Positions 48,001 to 61,061 of a stretch of 64,000 nt of DNA are shown in pieces (position 1 is the stretch's first letter; the number at the start of each line of letters is the position of its first letter). The translations under genes and the position numbers were made by a program. Source of the DNA: Coprinopsis marcescibilis (lineage: Eukaryota; Basidiomycota; Agaricomycetes; Agaricales; Psathyrellaceae). Location: the NCBI GenBank assembly GCA_004369085.1, contig ML210263.1:30019-94018 (forward strand), in the 5' to 3' direction. Under the pieces are notes generated by a model. The model was not told the DNA's origin. It was given only the letters and a program-made list of their open reading frames with translations, and did no database searches.

Positions 48001-51000
48001 CCACCACTATCCGTGCCCCTTGTTCCATATCGCCCGGCCAGAGGCAGCGGCTCAACAGATCCTAGCGATGGATCGAAATCGACATTGAACGAGCGTGCTG
48101 GAAGGGTAATGTGCGTAGGCCTATTCGGGTTGGGCTGTCGGATATGAAGTTGCTGCTGGTGCTGCTGGAGAGGCGACTGTTGTTGCAACTGATCATCCAA
48201 CTGTTGGGAGTTGAGGTACTGGATATGTTCGAGCCGTTCGTGCATTAGCTGCTCCGAGATGGAAAGTCTTCTGGAACGGGACGTGGGTGACGATATAGAA
48301 GCCGCAGCAACACCTCTAGCTTGGCCTGGTACTTGAAGGGATTGCATCTGGTCCAGATTGGGCGATGCGCCCAAAGTGTATTGGTGAGCCAAATGAGGAA
48401 CCGGAGACCTAGTCATATTGGCAGGCGATGCCGATGACGGTAAGGATCCCGATGCTGAAGGACTTGAGGACAGTGATAAACCAGCCAGGCGATTCTGAAG
48501 ATGCGTGGAAACGTTCGACGTCGAATATCCAAGCATTTGCTGGGCAAGGGACGCGGCGTTGGATTGGGCGAGTGTGGACGGAGATGAGGAGGGCATGAAT
48601 CCCGATGTATTCATTGATGATGCTAGAGTAGACATGATAAGTGAATAAATGGGTTTCAGTAAAGCAATTATCCATACCATGTCCCCCAACCGACATCTGC
48701 ATTCCAGACAATGTTGAAACCGACCCGGAACTGGTGGCCGTCATTCGATCATAGTGCACCTTCAATTGTCGCCCGTTAAACTCATACCTTCAAAATCATG
48801 GTCAGCGGGAATCAAGGACTTGCAGTCGAGACAAACCTACCCATTAAACACTCTTCTAGCCCTCTCTGCTTCATCCTGCGTCGAAAACACAACAGTCCCA
48901 AACCCTTTGCTTCTCCCATCAGGCCCCAACGCAACGTCCGCTCTCAAAATATTGAAAGTCAGCATGGACGTCGGGATATTTGGCAAATATAGCTGGGGCT
49001 CTGGAAACGCCGCAGATCCAGCATTGGAAGGAGAGGCGGAGTTGAAGTTAATATTACCCTCTCCGGACACGCCGGATGCCGACGGCGGTGTTGTATGCCC
49101 AACAGCTGAACTGGACGTATTTGGGAGCGGTTTCGGTTGCAACAGGAGGTGATTCGAAGGGACACGTCGGAATAGGTCCTTGAGGTCTTGCCATTGGACG
49201 TGATATGGGAGCTGTAGAGATACAATCAACATTATAGCTCGAGCCTCTGAACGTGGAGAGAACTTACATTTCCAACAAAGAGAGTACGACCAGGTGCCCC
49301 TGTTCCTGTCGAGGTCTGTGTGACGGGGACAGACGCAGTGGGCCGCAAAATAAAGTTTTGATGTGCCAACGGATCGCCCACACCGATGTTCATTCCAGTA
49401 ACGGAGGTATGGTAAATCTGTTGATGCTGCTGTGCATGTGGTTGCTGGTATTGCGAAAGTGGAGCAGGCTGCGACGGGAACGGCTGAAAGGAAGCCTGAG
49501 GTTGAGAAGGACCAGGACCAGCATACATGCCTCCCCCGCCAGTATAACCTGTCACGTTCATCCCCATCATCCCTGGTGCACCACTGGAACCACTCATTCC
49601 CGGAGTCTCGTATCCCACGCCCATGCTTCCAGCCCCGATTCGCCCAACTCTATCCACTCTGACTTCTAAGACTCGCGTCTGCCATTCGTAGCCGTTGAAC
49701 AAGTCGATAGCCCTCCCTGCATCCTCCGCAGTACCTAAGAGAACCGTGCCATAACCTCTGGACCTATTATCAGGGCCCAGAGAGACATCGGCTCGCAAAA
49801 CAGTTCCCGCTCGACGGAAAAGATCCTTCAAATCTTGCCAGCGAACCCGATACGGTAACTAGCACGCGAGATCGAGCGGCGCAGAGAGTTCCAGTTCGCA
49901 ACGGTAGACACACCACCCAATTGAGTGGGTATATGCGCGCATATAGAACATAAAAGGGTAAAAACGGACGATAACATCAGTAACGGCCAACAAACAGTAG
50001 GAGAGCAAACTTACATTCCCAACAAACAACAAAGTGCGGGTATCTCGTGGGGGTATACTCCTGGAATCTCCCATTCCTGGCCTTCCCGGAGCAGTTCCCT
50101 GCGCTCCCAAGCCTGTTCTGCCCTGGGATGGCCTTTTATCTGTATCTTGGCCTTTTTCGCTGGCGTATCCAGATCCCTCCCCGGATTCCGAGTTGGACCC
50201 CGACACATCGGAGGTCGAACGAGCACTCCTTCGATATCGTCCCTTCTCGAATCCGACGCCACTGCCGCCTACACCGGGATGATGGCTACCAGCACCACCG
50301 CCGGGGTAATTATGTATGGTTGAAGGCGAGGAAGACGAGCCTGATGCGGAAGACGAGGAGGCAGTGGAAGAGAATGACGATGCAAAGGCAGAAGTGGCCG
50401 CATGGATCGCAGCCTCAATCGCCTCGTTGGATAGGCCGCTGGGGACAGATGGTTCCGTAACTGTTATAGGTGGTTTCGTTCCGGCCGTCGTATGCATTGT
50501 TGAGCTCTCAGTAGTCGTGGTACTGGCACCGTGAGTCGATGGAGGCCTGGATACGTGCAAGACAGTTGTCATCCCTACAAAGCCACCACAATACGTCAAC
50601 ATCTAATTAGAGGAAATTGCGAACGCGATGTTACTCACCTCGCGTGTCATGGGCCAATCTGTCGTCATATAATGGATCCCTTCGTGAGGGTAGCCTCCTA
50701 GTGGTGCCAACGGTATACGGTGCAATAGAAGCAGCGGTGGGAGATGGCCGGAAAGAGGGCGAATTCACATTCATGACAAACCCCGCAGTTCCTCCAACAG
50801 ATTTGGTTTCCATTTCAGTTGAAGGGGTGAGGCCTGCGGGGTGCACTGATCCTGAGGGACTAATCGAGCCCATCGCCGTTGCGAAAGCACTGTCTAGCCT
50901 CAACTCCGCAGCTGACGCTGTTGGAGATTCTTCTAAAGTTTCTATTCTTCTTCCTGACCCATAATAGCTCCCCTCCAGGGTGTTGCGAAACTCGGTTTGA

Positions 51001-51137
51001 GGTACGTTCCATGTTTGTTGGTGCTGGGAATATCGGTGAGATGGGAGGTGCTTCGTGCCATGGTGCAGCTGTTTGCTGGTATCCGCGGAATTCTCGATGG
51101 TCGGTCTGATACTCGAGCCGGCGTTGTATTCCTCCAT
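45036..51137 (-). CDS. Large RNA-binding protein with two RRMs and long disordered tail
   Basis: Six exons, 51137-50639, 50574-50015, 49858-49268, 49211-48841, 48787-48678 and 48622-45036, join in frame to at least 1,905 residues. The upstream frame stays open beyond 51137, so an N-terminal exon may be missing. RRM1 starts with LLFVGN at the end of exon 2 and continues LPYRVRWQDLKDLFRRAG...RSRGYGTVLL. RRM2 starts with TLFVGN in exon 3 and continues LPYHVQWQDLKDLFRR...RSKGFGTVVF...FNGRQLKVHYDR. Both RNP1 and RNP2 are recognisable, and WQDLKDLFR resembles the Gbp2/Hrb1 group of mRNA-binding proteins. RRM2 carries about 68 extra residues between its first helix and second strand. The C-terminal 1,200 residues are Ser/Gln/His/Pro-rich with poly-Ser, poly-Gln and HHHHHHQHQH runs, fitting a granule-forming or post-transcriptional regulator. 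Confidence 0.85.
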
Positions 51138-53679
51138 GCGACGTGTGTTGCGCTCTGTAAGATCGTCAAAGGGCGTCGATGTCGTGTGTCTGCGGTCCGT
51201 CCGTCTCCTCCAGTCAACAGCAAGAGGTGGTCCCTGTCAGCGGGATGCTTGTTCGAATGGTGGCGGTTAGCCTTGACCGTTGGTCGCTCCTCCTATAGCA
51301 GTCGGCGGTAGACAGAACAATTTACGAGGAGGTTACCACTGCAGAAACTCGTAAATCAGGACCAAGAGACCGGACATAGATACTTAAATGCTGGCACCCA
51401 CCGCGTTGCCAATAGATCGCTACGAGTTGCGCGTCCGGATCCCAAACTTTCACAGACGAGATCCGATATAGAGCTTCGAGGTTGAATTAGTTCGAGCAAC
51501 CGAAATGGGGGTTTCTCAGTAAATAAAACTGCAATGTCCCGTCCTAATCGAGGAGGGTGTTACCAGCTGCACCAGCACCTACGTCAAGAGGGTTACTCAC
51601 AAAGTAAAGGATATAAAGAGAGCCGCTAATCGTGTATTGCAGCAGGAGAAGGATTCTGAATGAGCTCTTTCAAGAATCCAGAGCAGAATAATAGAATAAG
51701 AAAGGGACTGAGAAAAAGGAAACAACAAGCTGGTGCAGCACCCAGGAAGCCAAGCAGTTGTGGAGTTGAGAAAAACTTGGTTCATGGCGCGTGTGATCAC
51801 AATCATCTGCCGTTAATTTCGCTCGCACTTTCTCCCCAAATTATCTTCTCCTACAACGCCCGTAATGATCGACTCTCAATCGAAATACTTGCCTCTATAG
51901 TGCCAGCTGCAACGAAACCCAGGTACAGTGGAAGGGTTCGTTCCAGCAACCAATCATACGCCTGCTATTGATTTGTTGACACGTAGACCGGTCTAGATCA
52001 TCACCTTGTCATCCCCCAAAGGCTTCCCAAAAGGCACGTCGTCATCTTGACCCCTTTTCCTTCTATCCCTGACACACACTAAAATAGCCGACCGTTACTA
52101 GAGAATTCGAGGGTGCACCCTGAATCTTCGTCCGACTCATGACAGCCAAACGCCAACTCCAAATCCGACAAGCTTTCCCGAAGTTTGAACGGGCATCCTA
52201 AACTATAAAAGCTTTTATCGATTTCGCCCAACAAAGTTTTGTACGGACAGGTTGACCCGAACGACAGGCGCCTGCCCTGCCCTGCCTCGTGAAAGCCCCA
52301 CAGCGGTTCATCGTCAGTCCTTCGTCCGGGACCATCGGTCTCCAAGCGCCCAGCAATCTCTTGGGACTTTGCTTTCCAAGACCAATGCTAACTACTACCT
52401 TTAGCTCACGCCAGTCAAACTCTCGCTCTGAAGCCGCCGGACAATCTGACTCCACTGTTACACTCTGAGTTGGTGCTAAAGTAACCTTGCGTGCTGCAAA
52501 GAAAGGGTGCTCATGACGTTTATTAATAGCCTATACATGACGTCATGTTGAGGCAATTCTCGGCGCTATCGGTACAGTTCGGCACGAAATGGGGTACATG
52601 CAGGACCATCTTCTGCAACGATTGGCAAGCCAGTAGGATCCGAGGCACCCTTAGCCCACGTCATTCACCAAGCAAATGTGATCACCCGCTGGACAAGCCC
52701 GACTTCAAGCTTCAAGCCTGAGATGATGAACATTGCTATCGCCGGATTGGACCCGGGTCCTGTGGCCGACCGAATCCGCAGATACTCCCCAGCAGGTCTG
52801 AACGTTGAAGTCGGATGTAGAATAGTATCCTCCTTTTGTAATCATTCAGCACGCTCTGGCCCCTACAATGGCCCCATGATGCTCCACCTGAGATACTTAC
52901 TAATGACTCGAGGCGCTATATCCAGAATCCACATCTGTTCTTCGATTCGGAGTCGATTGTCGAAGGACTGTTCACACTCCAGGGACTAAGTCACTAACTG
53001 TTTGAGTAATAAGCTTCGAAGAGCCAGCGGTATACTGTAGACACGGTAAAAGTAGTAATCATAATTGCATAAAATGTGTACATGCGCTACTACCCATAGT
53101 GTTTGAGTTAACACTTCCAACGTGTTACGGGATACTTTGAATATGAAACGATTAATCAAGAACCCCAACGAATCAGACGGCGAGGACAATAGCGTCGCGT
53201 CGTGTACCTGAAAGAGAGGTATTTTGGGGTTCATTTTATTCGCAACGAGGTACTCGGGAGAAGGAATCACACAGGGACATACTGTACACACGAGCACTCA
53301 CTGATGTCCACATGGGTTTCTGAAGCGGCAGAAGGAGCCTAGAACAGCTCAAAGGTCAGATCTATCTCCTACACATTACCCTCTGTGCTGTTTAAGACTT
53401 CCTTCCGCAAAGGATCCAAAACCCCATGACTGGACACGACTCACACGAGCGCTAAAGCATAGAGCAAGTCACACGCACTTGATCAGGTCCACTTTCCAGA
53501 AACGATAGCATCCAAGTGGATAGATACCAAGCAATACATACTGAAACTAAATACACAACATCGTCCATAATCATAATCGCCATTAACCAAACACGCGTAC
53601 ATTTCCTTCATAAATATGTCTCTATCTGCCTGCGTATATAAGTACGCGAGCATAGATCCAATAGTTACAAGGAATATTC
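51138..53679. other. Region with weak minus-strand exon candidates
   Basis: Probably includes the promoter and first exon of the RRM gene (51138-51420). Further on, two minus-strand frames look protein-like but cannot be joined. One is 53211 down to about 53040, after a CTTTCAG acceptor, reading VHDATLLSSPSDSLGFLINRF, which is vaguely BTB-like. The other is 52345-52079, reading DEPLWGFHEAGQGRRLSFGS and ending SSNGRLF. No domain is certain. The plus strand shows nothing. Confidence 0.3.
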
Positions 53680-54642
53680 TCAGACGGTTTGCAATTGATT
53701 GGCATCCGGCACGGCTGGGATCGAGGTGAAGCGGTCCTTCACGAACACTGATACGACAGGTAAAGATAGGTCAGAACATATGTGAGGAGCAAGAACCGAA
53801 TAGAAGAGAACTCGGGAATTCGAGTGGAAGATTCAGAAGCCTTCCAGTGGTTACACGGTAGCCCAAGAACGGGGGAGAAGACGTCACATAAGGAGTTCAA
53901 ACTGGTTCGTTCGAACCCATGCACCTCTGTACGACGTACACTCGACCCCAAGGTGGAACCAGAACAGCCCAAGTGGAGTATGCAAGGATGATTAAAGACT
54001 TACATTCAGCGGAAACAGGAACATCAGCGAAGAACCTGAAATTTCCCGTCTGGATGGCTTGGGATTCGCCGAAGGCCACCGAAAGATGGGAGATGGCGCT
54101 TCCGCAATTGCCGCAGAATACGCGAGTGACTGTGTCACATAGCGCCAGGCCCATCACGAAGAGGTATATTTAGAGTGGTTCGTGCATCGGTCGGTAGGGG
54201 CTCAGGGCAGAGGCGGGAAAAGAAGGACAGAAGGCAAGGGAAGGAAGTCAGAAGGAAGACCAGAGTCAGAGGATACAAGGGAACAAGAACATAGGGGTGA
54301 AATGAATTAGCGACTACCCAGGAGAATAATTGTACTGGATAATGTATCTCACCGGTGTTGCCACTGGGTGCCTTGACGCCAAATTCCTTCACGGGTCCTT
54401 CGATCTTGACCTCAGTTTTGGGAGCGAGGATGTTGGTGCTGAATGCACTTCCACTGGTTTGCTTGCAGTCCCAGCAGTGGCAGAGGATCTATCAAGCGAC
54501 GTAAAACAATGAATGATACTCGTCAGATCTTCGTTGGGTATTGCATTGAAGAGGGAGGCGTTACCTGAGACTTGTACTGTTCGCCATTCTCGAGAGTAAC
54601 CTTGGTCTCTCCGCAGAGGCACTTTCCTTCAATGGCGGACAT
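53680..54642 (-). CDS. CENP-V/GFA domain zinc protein
   Basis: Mss4-like zinc-fold protein of 135 residues, in the family of glutathione-dependent formaldehyde-activating enzyme (GFA). Four exons, 54642-54565, 54488-54353, 54129-54004 and 53747-53680, join in frame. Zinc ligands are in place: GKCLCGETK (Cys8, Cys10), CHCWDC (29-34) and FCGNCGSAI (77-80). The two-zinc arrangement and size match fungal GFA-domain proteins. Most of them have no proven formaldehyde activity, so only the fold is assigned. The second intron is long for this window (223 bases). It probably lies in the cytosol; no signal or membrane segment is seen. Confidence 0.9.
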
Positions 54643-56068
54643 GTTACTAGTACTGTTGTTTGTGGGGATGAAGGTTGGGGGGGTTGAGGAGAGAGAGCTC
54701 TGAAAGCTACTGATAATTCGGTGTGAGGTTGGGAGTAAGTTCTGGGAAACAAACCCACATATATCTCCAGTTTATATAGATTTTCGAAGGCGCGTTCGGA
54801 GAACTCTCGCGTCTCCCCGCACCGCCCAACTCTATCCAATCGGATGTGTCACCAGGTCACCCGAGTGCCTTTACCGGAGACCCCTCCCCGAGCCTCCGTG
54901 AACAAGCCTTGGCCTAAGTTCTTTATCTCTATCAGAACCGAGGTAGAAGGGGGATTCTGAAACAACGAAGGAACTTGGTAATCGCTGACCCAGCCGTACA
55001 CCGGTGTACTGTGTCCTCGGCGCGTGGCACGTGGGATTCCCTAAGCACCGAGCGGGCAAACTAGATCGACGCCGGGGTCAATAGCTCGATCGGTATCTGC
55101 TTATAGATTCGGAAAGGCTCAGTAAGGAAAGGGAAGAGTGGAAAGGAGAAACGGCAACGTTACCGAAGCTGCTCGGAACAGAGAAGTAGGTGTGCTGAGT
55201 AACAAGAATTGTAAAGGAAGAACCCACATCCACTGAAGGTACTTGGATGATAATCCTCAAGTCCTATTTGCACCCTCGAACGAGTGCGCAATGTAAATCC
55301 TGGTCATACTTTATTGTGTAAATGGCAAAGACTTCACCTGCTCCTACTAGATGCCTTGATAAACCTGGCCAACCGCGAGTTACGCAGGAACCTTAAAACA
55401 GGTGTATCATCTGGAAATCGGGTATCAGCCCACAAAGTCGGAGTCGCTAGAATCATGACGTCGATCATGCCGATTGGACGATGATTTCGAATTGCGGTAC
55501 TTAACAAAATAAGCGATATTCCTCGCGGAACAGGGTGTTCGCCAAGTCATCGCATCAGTTACTGTGATCAATCCAACGTCAATGTGAATTACGAGAGCAA
55601 AGAGGAAGCCGAGATCTTTACGCGAAACCATTCGCCGCACTAATGACACCGCGTACGCACTGTACGAGGAATGGCCTAGAAATACTGAAACGAACATCGA
55701 TTCCAAAATTGTGCCAATGTTATCAACGCGACGGAAACGGTGCCTGACTGGTGCTTCGTTCGGAATCGTCACTGGGATGAGTGTGACATTGATTCTTGAG
55801 TATCTTGAGCGGAGCTGTGGATGCGCTATGAAGCTACTGAATCCTGATCGTCAGAAACATCTGCGAGATGTACGCCGATGATGACGCTCATGAACGGGCC
55901 AAGGGCAGGATGCCAAACGACGGCGTCTGTGCAGAAACAACAGCGCCATTCATTATCGCAGCCGGTGGTACATGGGAAGCTAATATACAAAACCTGCCAA
56001 AGAGGGGTAAGCACAGCTTATGATATAAATGTGTTGCTGCATACCAATATCCTTAGTAGAAAGAAAAA
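54643..56068. other. Intergenic, no gene recognised
   Basis: Between the GFA gene start and the 3' end of the Vps68-like gene. It includes a CT/GA-rich leader region just upstream of 54642. Small open frames show no domains. Confidence 0.35.
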
Positions 56069-56743
56069 TCAAAGAGTTAGGTTATATTCGTATTCACTGC
56101 TGGTGCTCTGGGATATCCATAGGACGATGGCTGAAAGCATCATGCATACGCTCTGAGAGACGTTTGCGTAACCATAGTACTTGAACTGTTCTTCGTAGCC
56201 ACCCAGGACATATTTCAGGACGAGTACAGTCTGTAAAGGAGATTTAGCCTTGCTTTCCAAGAAGCGGACATCTATGAGCACGTACAACACTGCCAGCAAG
56301 ACCTCCAGCCATGAAAGCGAACCCAATGAACAATGACAAACGTGCAACCCACACAGCACGCGAATCTCCAAAGTCGTCCCCCCGAACTCGGTCCTTGTCA
56401 ATCAGGTTTACGATGATGTAGCCCAGCAAGGAGCAAATGCCGGGAACCCAGTCGACAAAGGTGATATGTACCGGGGGTTCAGAAGGGTTCTCGGGAGTGC
56501 TCCAAGGTACTTTGGCGTGAGCAGACAGAATGGCAGCATCTATGAAGGCCCAATTGGCGATTGCAAACTGCAGAGAAGGGGTGTTTGTGAGCTTCACCCG
56601 AATTCAAGCATAGGCGTCCTCGAACGTACCAGTGCTCCAGCCAGGTAAACACCAACTGTCCTTCGATGCTTCCCCAGGGTAAGATTTGGAAAAGGATTCA
56701 AGCAGACCCTGCGAGGATCATAGTTAGATCTTGGTAGTGACAT
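56069..56743 (-). CDS. VPS68: Vps68/UPF0220 (TMEM50) family membrane protein
   Basis: Four-helix membrane protein of the endosomal/vacuolar sorting pathway; in yeast Vps68 takes part in multivesicular-body sorting. Three exons, 56743-56630, 56567-56286 and 56230-56069, give 185 residues, close to the yeast length. Family blocks: KHRRTVGVYLAGALFAIANWAF (helix 1), HAKVPWSTP, VHITFVDWVPGICSLLGYIIVNLID (helix 2), DSRAVWVARLSLFIGFAFMAGGLAGSV (helix 3), then TVLVLKYVLGGYEEQFKYYG and a last helix ending SSEYEYNLTL. The start MSLPRSNYDPRR at 56743 gives a short cytosolic N-terminus as expected. Introns are 62 and 55 bases. Confidence 0.92.
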
Positions 56744-58598
56744 GATGCAGCCCAGTCGGTGTAAATGTAGAAGGCGAGGGCGTTGGCTGCGGGGAACGAG
56801 GTGGTGGTTGCGGACAAAGCTGTGATGTTCTGCTTGCCGTTGCGTGGGAAGCAGGCCTCGGCTAACGCCGAATGTGTTCGTTTGTTCAGCGAACGCTATA
56901 GTACTACTTGAACCCCACAATGGTTCTACCAACTTGACCGTTGACGACTACTAAAACTTATTAAGCACTACGAATGTCCAAAATCAAGTGGACTAGGTAG
57001 ACAGCAAAACTCCGACATCTGTGGCATAGCTTCAAAGGTTTTAAATCACGTCTGTTCCTTTATCTGTGAGTTCTGCTGAACTCGCCCTTTGTACTATGGA
57101 TGATAGATACTTCATCTGAAACATTCGACTCGTACAATTCGTGATATTTCAGCAACTCTTGGTTATCAAACTCCGTGCCGTAGGAAGACTTTCAGACAGC
57201 CCTCTTTGCGGGTGTTACCCCCCAGATATCTTGACTGGCCGGATGAAAAGCTTGGAAGTATCGCTTCCACTCACGAACAGCACACACTTTTCCCGGATCT
57301 CAAACAGATACGATCCATGGTCTTAGGTCAACGTTTGCTCTTATTGGCGGTCTTTGTCGTCTTTATCACCTTCCAAGCATTTGCATCGAAGCTAGCCAGG
57401 AGTGCTCTCGGAACGATGAAGCCTGCCTGTCTCTGTGAACCCACAACCAGTTGTCCTTCTCGACATCATCACAGGAACATCATGGGCGTAACAAAAATAC
57501 TCTATAGGTGCCCTATCCATGTATCTCAAACTGGCCAGCGATCTTGGTAGACTTGGGTCGGTTTTATTTGTCCTTGCGAGATTTTGTCAAACTATGTCCG
57601 ATGAAGCTTGGCAATCACCACGAGCTCCGTGTAAATATCGAATCAACTGGAAACACGAATGTCCTCTTCCGCCATCTAGCCATTCGAACCCTCTTTCAGA
57701 TCTGCAATGGGTGTATATTGCTGGAGCTGCTGGAACTTTAGATCCGTTGAAAGGTCGTTCCCCACAATTGCAGCTACTCCGAGAACATGAAGGCCAGCCG
57801 TTTCATCCCCACCGGCGTCTGCAGGCACCAGTACGGAGAGTTTGGGTGCCTGCCTTGGGTTAATCCTAGACGGACTACCGCCGCTTTTGTCGAAACTGCT
57901 CCCAGGGTTAGTCGCGTTGTTTCTTTATGTTTTTGTCGCGTTCTCATCTGCTCTCACGAACCAAAGCTACATCTCTGCCTCGTCGCTGAGCCCAGGGGAC
58001 TTGGCATTGCGGATTCTTGGTGTTGTGCTTACCATTTCTATGCGATGTAACGGGGGCCTTACGAAGCTTGCTAAGAACACCCCGTGTGTCTCTTGTGTTG
58101 GTATTTACTGCGTCTTTGGAAAAGCTGTAAAACTTTGATGGATTCAGAATTCTACACCATTGCCGCCAGGGGTGTCTTACGTGGTCGGTTAGGAACTCTT
58201 TGAGTACATAGCTTTACATGATCTTGTCCTCCATTTGAGGTTGGCTCACTAATAAGTTCTTGAGCAGCCAACTTCAAGCTCTGCTTCATCCTGAGTTTCC
58301 TGGGGTGATTTGGCAGATATTCGGGAATCAAGGCTCGGCCACCACGGTCAACCATTGTCGGATGGCAAAGTCTAAAGAGCCCGACAGGTTGTTAAGGTTG
58401 CCGCCTGCAGTTCCCCAGCAGTCGAGCGGCCGCATTTGAGTTCGCATGGTGCTGTCACGTTAGATGTTGCCTGCGCAGCTGGTGCTTGGTTTCCTCAAGA
58501 CCGTTTACAAAGGCCTTACACTGCCTACATGGACTCCTTGGACCTCGTATTTCGACCCTAACTCTCAGGCTTTCTCCACGCACAAAGTGTCCCATCCG
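56744..58598. other. Intergenic, no gene recognised
   Basis: Plus-strand open frames at 57206-57550, 57519-57863 and 57842-58138 contain hydrophobic stretches (for example LLLLAVFVVFITFQAFA near 57340 and LPGLVALFLYVFVAFSSAL near 57900), which could be exons of a membrane protein, but no family or splice chain is recognisable. An in-frame ATG at 58464 lies upstream of the peptidase start. Confidence 0.35.
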
Positions 58599-60977
58599 AT
58601 GGCCACAGACAGGTTACAGGGGGTTTCCCAATGGAACCCCGCCCGCCTGTGCCTTATTCTGGCACTCTCACTATGGTCACTCACTATGGTCCCATCGGGA
58701 AATGCCAACAGACTACAGCGAAGAACGACAAACGACTTTCACTTCTTCAACTACATGCGCTTGACCTTCAACCTATCGGAAGAATTCCTCCAGAATAAGC
58801 CAGCCACTGACATTGACGGAAACCCAATTCCTGACTACGATGTCGTGTACACGTTCGACCAACTTATCGACCATACCGACCCTGATCTGGGCACGTTCCA
58901 GCAACGGTACTACCTTACCTGGGAACATTATAGGCCAGGTGGGCTGTCCTGTTTCACTGGACGCGGACGCGAAGATTCTAATGTCGAATAGGGGGTCCGA
59001 TCGTGCTGCTCAATCCCGGAGAGCAATCAATTGAGGGTAACTGGCGCTTGCTCTCTTGGTACATTAGCACGAGGACTGATCTTTTTTGTTGCAGGACTCG
59101 CGGCCATCGTTACAAATCGTTCGATGGCTGGAACCATCGCACAGGCAACCAACGGCGCTGTGATCGTTCTGGAACAACGGTTCTACGGCCTCTCCAATCC
59201 ATACCCAAGCCTCACAGTCAGTAACTTGAAGTATCACACTATCGAGCAAGCCGTAGACGACTTGGTCTATTTTGCGCAAAATGTGGAATTGGCGATGCCT
59301 GGGGGCAACACTGCTGCCATCCGTCCCAATCAAACGGCCTGGATTCTCATCGGAGGGAGTTATTCGGGTGCGTCGTGTAAAGTCGAGATAGATAATCGTT
59401 AACGTTCGTCGTCAATCTAGGTGCTCTGACTGCGTGGACAATGGGCCAGTAAGTTCTCTATGTACCAGTAACCAATCTCACCTGTCGCTCATGTTGGTCC
59501 TCCAGTCGCCCTGGGACATTTTGGGCAGGTTACTCGTCGTCCGGTGTAGTTCAACCTCTGCTGTAAGAATTCTGAAACTCTAAGCATGTTCATCCATTAA
59601 CAATGGATTACAGGGACTTCTGGCAGTACTGGGAGCCTGCGCGTAATCATATGCCAGCAAACTGCTCCGCCGACGTCCAACGAGTCGTTGGGTACATTGA
59701 CGATGCAATCGCAAGCGAGAACTCCACCCTCATCAGCCAAATCCAAACCTCGTTCGGCGTGCAAGGCGTGGAACTATTCCCGTTCCTTAATCTATGTGTG
59801 TACTAGCTCACCTTACCGGATTGTGGTGGCTAACGAGGGATTTAAGTGAGCCAACCTGTAGGAGAGTGGCAGATGTTAGACATCGCTACCGATGAACAAT
59901 CCGGCTTCTATCAATTTTGTGATTTATTAGAGACTCCACGAGGCGCCTCGTTAGAAAGGCCGGCTGAAGGAGTTGGATTAGAAAGGGCTTTCGAGAACTG
60001 GTCCAGTTGGATGAGAGAGGACTGGCTGCCCCGTAGTGAGTGTTCAAGTTTAATATCCGATTGTCAAGACATACGTTCTGATTTCCATCAGTTTGCCAAG
60101 GATTCGATACAAGGCGAGTACTTATGTACCCAAGACGTTGTGACAACTTTGCTAACAGCACTATATTCGCTTACAGGTTGTGCATAACATTCAGCCTCCT
60201 TGGATACCGGGATACCCAGATTGATAACAGTCAGCGATCGTGGCTTTGGACAGTGTCGGTACCCTCCCTAAGCTCAATAGAATAAGGTCATAGACTGAAA
60301 CATGGGCCCTTAGATGCAGCGAAACTGGCTGGCTGCAAACAGGTGCCCCAGAGGGTAATCCAACTATCGTTTCACGTTTCCTCTCAGTTTCCGCCCTTGA
60401 GGTACGGATAACCCCTTCCTCGTGCCGTGTCTTGTTCTCACCTACTATTACAGGGTCATTGTATGGAAACCTTCCCTGGAGCATTCGAGAGTGGCACTTT
60501 TGGGTCTCGAGTGGACGCCACGACAGCGAAATACAAAGGTTGGAACCTCACAGTCGATCATCTGTTCGTGGTCAACGGCAGACGTAAGTCTTCGCCTTGC
60601 GACGTTCTCACAAACAATATTAATCTCGCCCTGCAGGTGACCCGTGGCTTGGAGTCTCACACTCTGCTCCAGCTGTCAACATCACAAGTACTGAACTTCA
60701 GCCCATATATTTAACCGACGGGTTCCATTGCTCAGACATGTCTCGCATCAACAGCCGCTTTGACGAAAGCATCGCGAATGTTTATCGCGAAGCGTCCACC
60801 ACCTTCCAAAGCTGGGTATCTGATTTCAATACGCTCGTCAGTACTGGTGAGGTTCCTGGGTTTGCTGGGCCTAGGGATGGTGAAATAGGGGGTAGATCTG
60901 GGTCGACCTCCTTCTCGGCGACCTTGGCCTTTTCTAGCGCAATTGTCGTTGTAGCGGGTTCATTGTTATTTATTTAG
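58599..60977 (+). CDS. Secreted S28-family serine carboxypeptidase
   Basis: Extracellular or cell-surface peptidase of the prolyl-carboxypeptidase/thymus-specific protease family, which cuts after proline or small residues. Eleven exons (58599-58938, 58992-59036, 59095-59367, 59421-59448, 59506-59562, 59614-59795, 59847-60117, 60177-60254, 60314-60401, 60454-60583, 60637-60977) join to 610 residues. From 58599 there is a signal peptide (hydrophobic LCLILALSLWSLTMV, then NANR). An in-frame ATG at 58464 would hide it, so 58599 is chosen. The catalytic triad is visible: Ser217 in GGSYSG, Asp499 in NGRRDPW and His528 in DGFHCSD. Family blocks FDQLIDH and EQRFYG are present. The C-terminus, a Ser-rich stretch and then a hydrophobic end, suggests a GPI anchor. 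Exon 8 ends at a weaker GTCGGT donor. Tail to tail with the NACHT gene. Confidence 0.9.
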
Positions 60978-61061
60978 ATAATACAGGTATCGGCTACATT
61001 AAAGCTAATCAGCGTAAAGACAATATGTAAAATGGTAGCGACTGATTGTTGGGTATGTATG
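60978..61061. terminator. 84-base gap between convergent gene ends
   Basis: The stop codons of the S28 peptidase (+) and the NACHT gene (-) are only 84 bases apart, so 3' untranslated regions and poly(A) sites of both transcripts must overlap here. TTATTTATTTAG at 60965-60976 and AATATGTAAAA near 61023 are AT-rich poly(A)-like elements. Confidence 0.45.
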
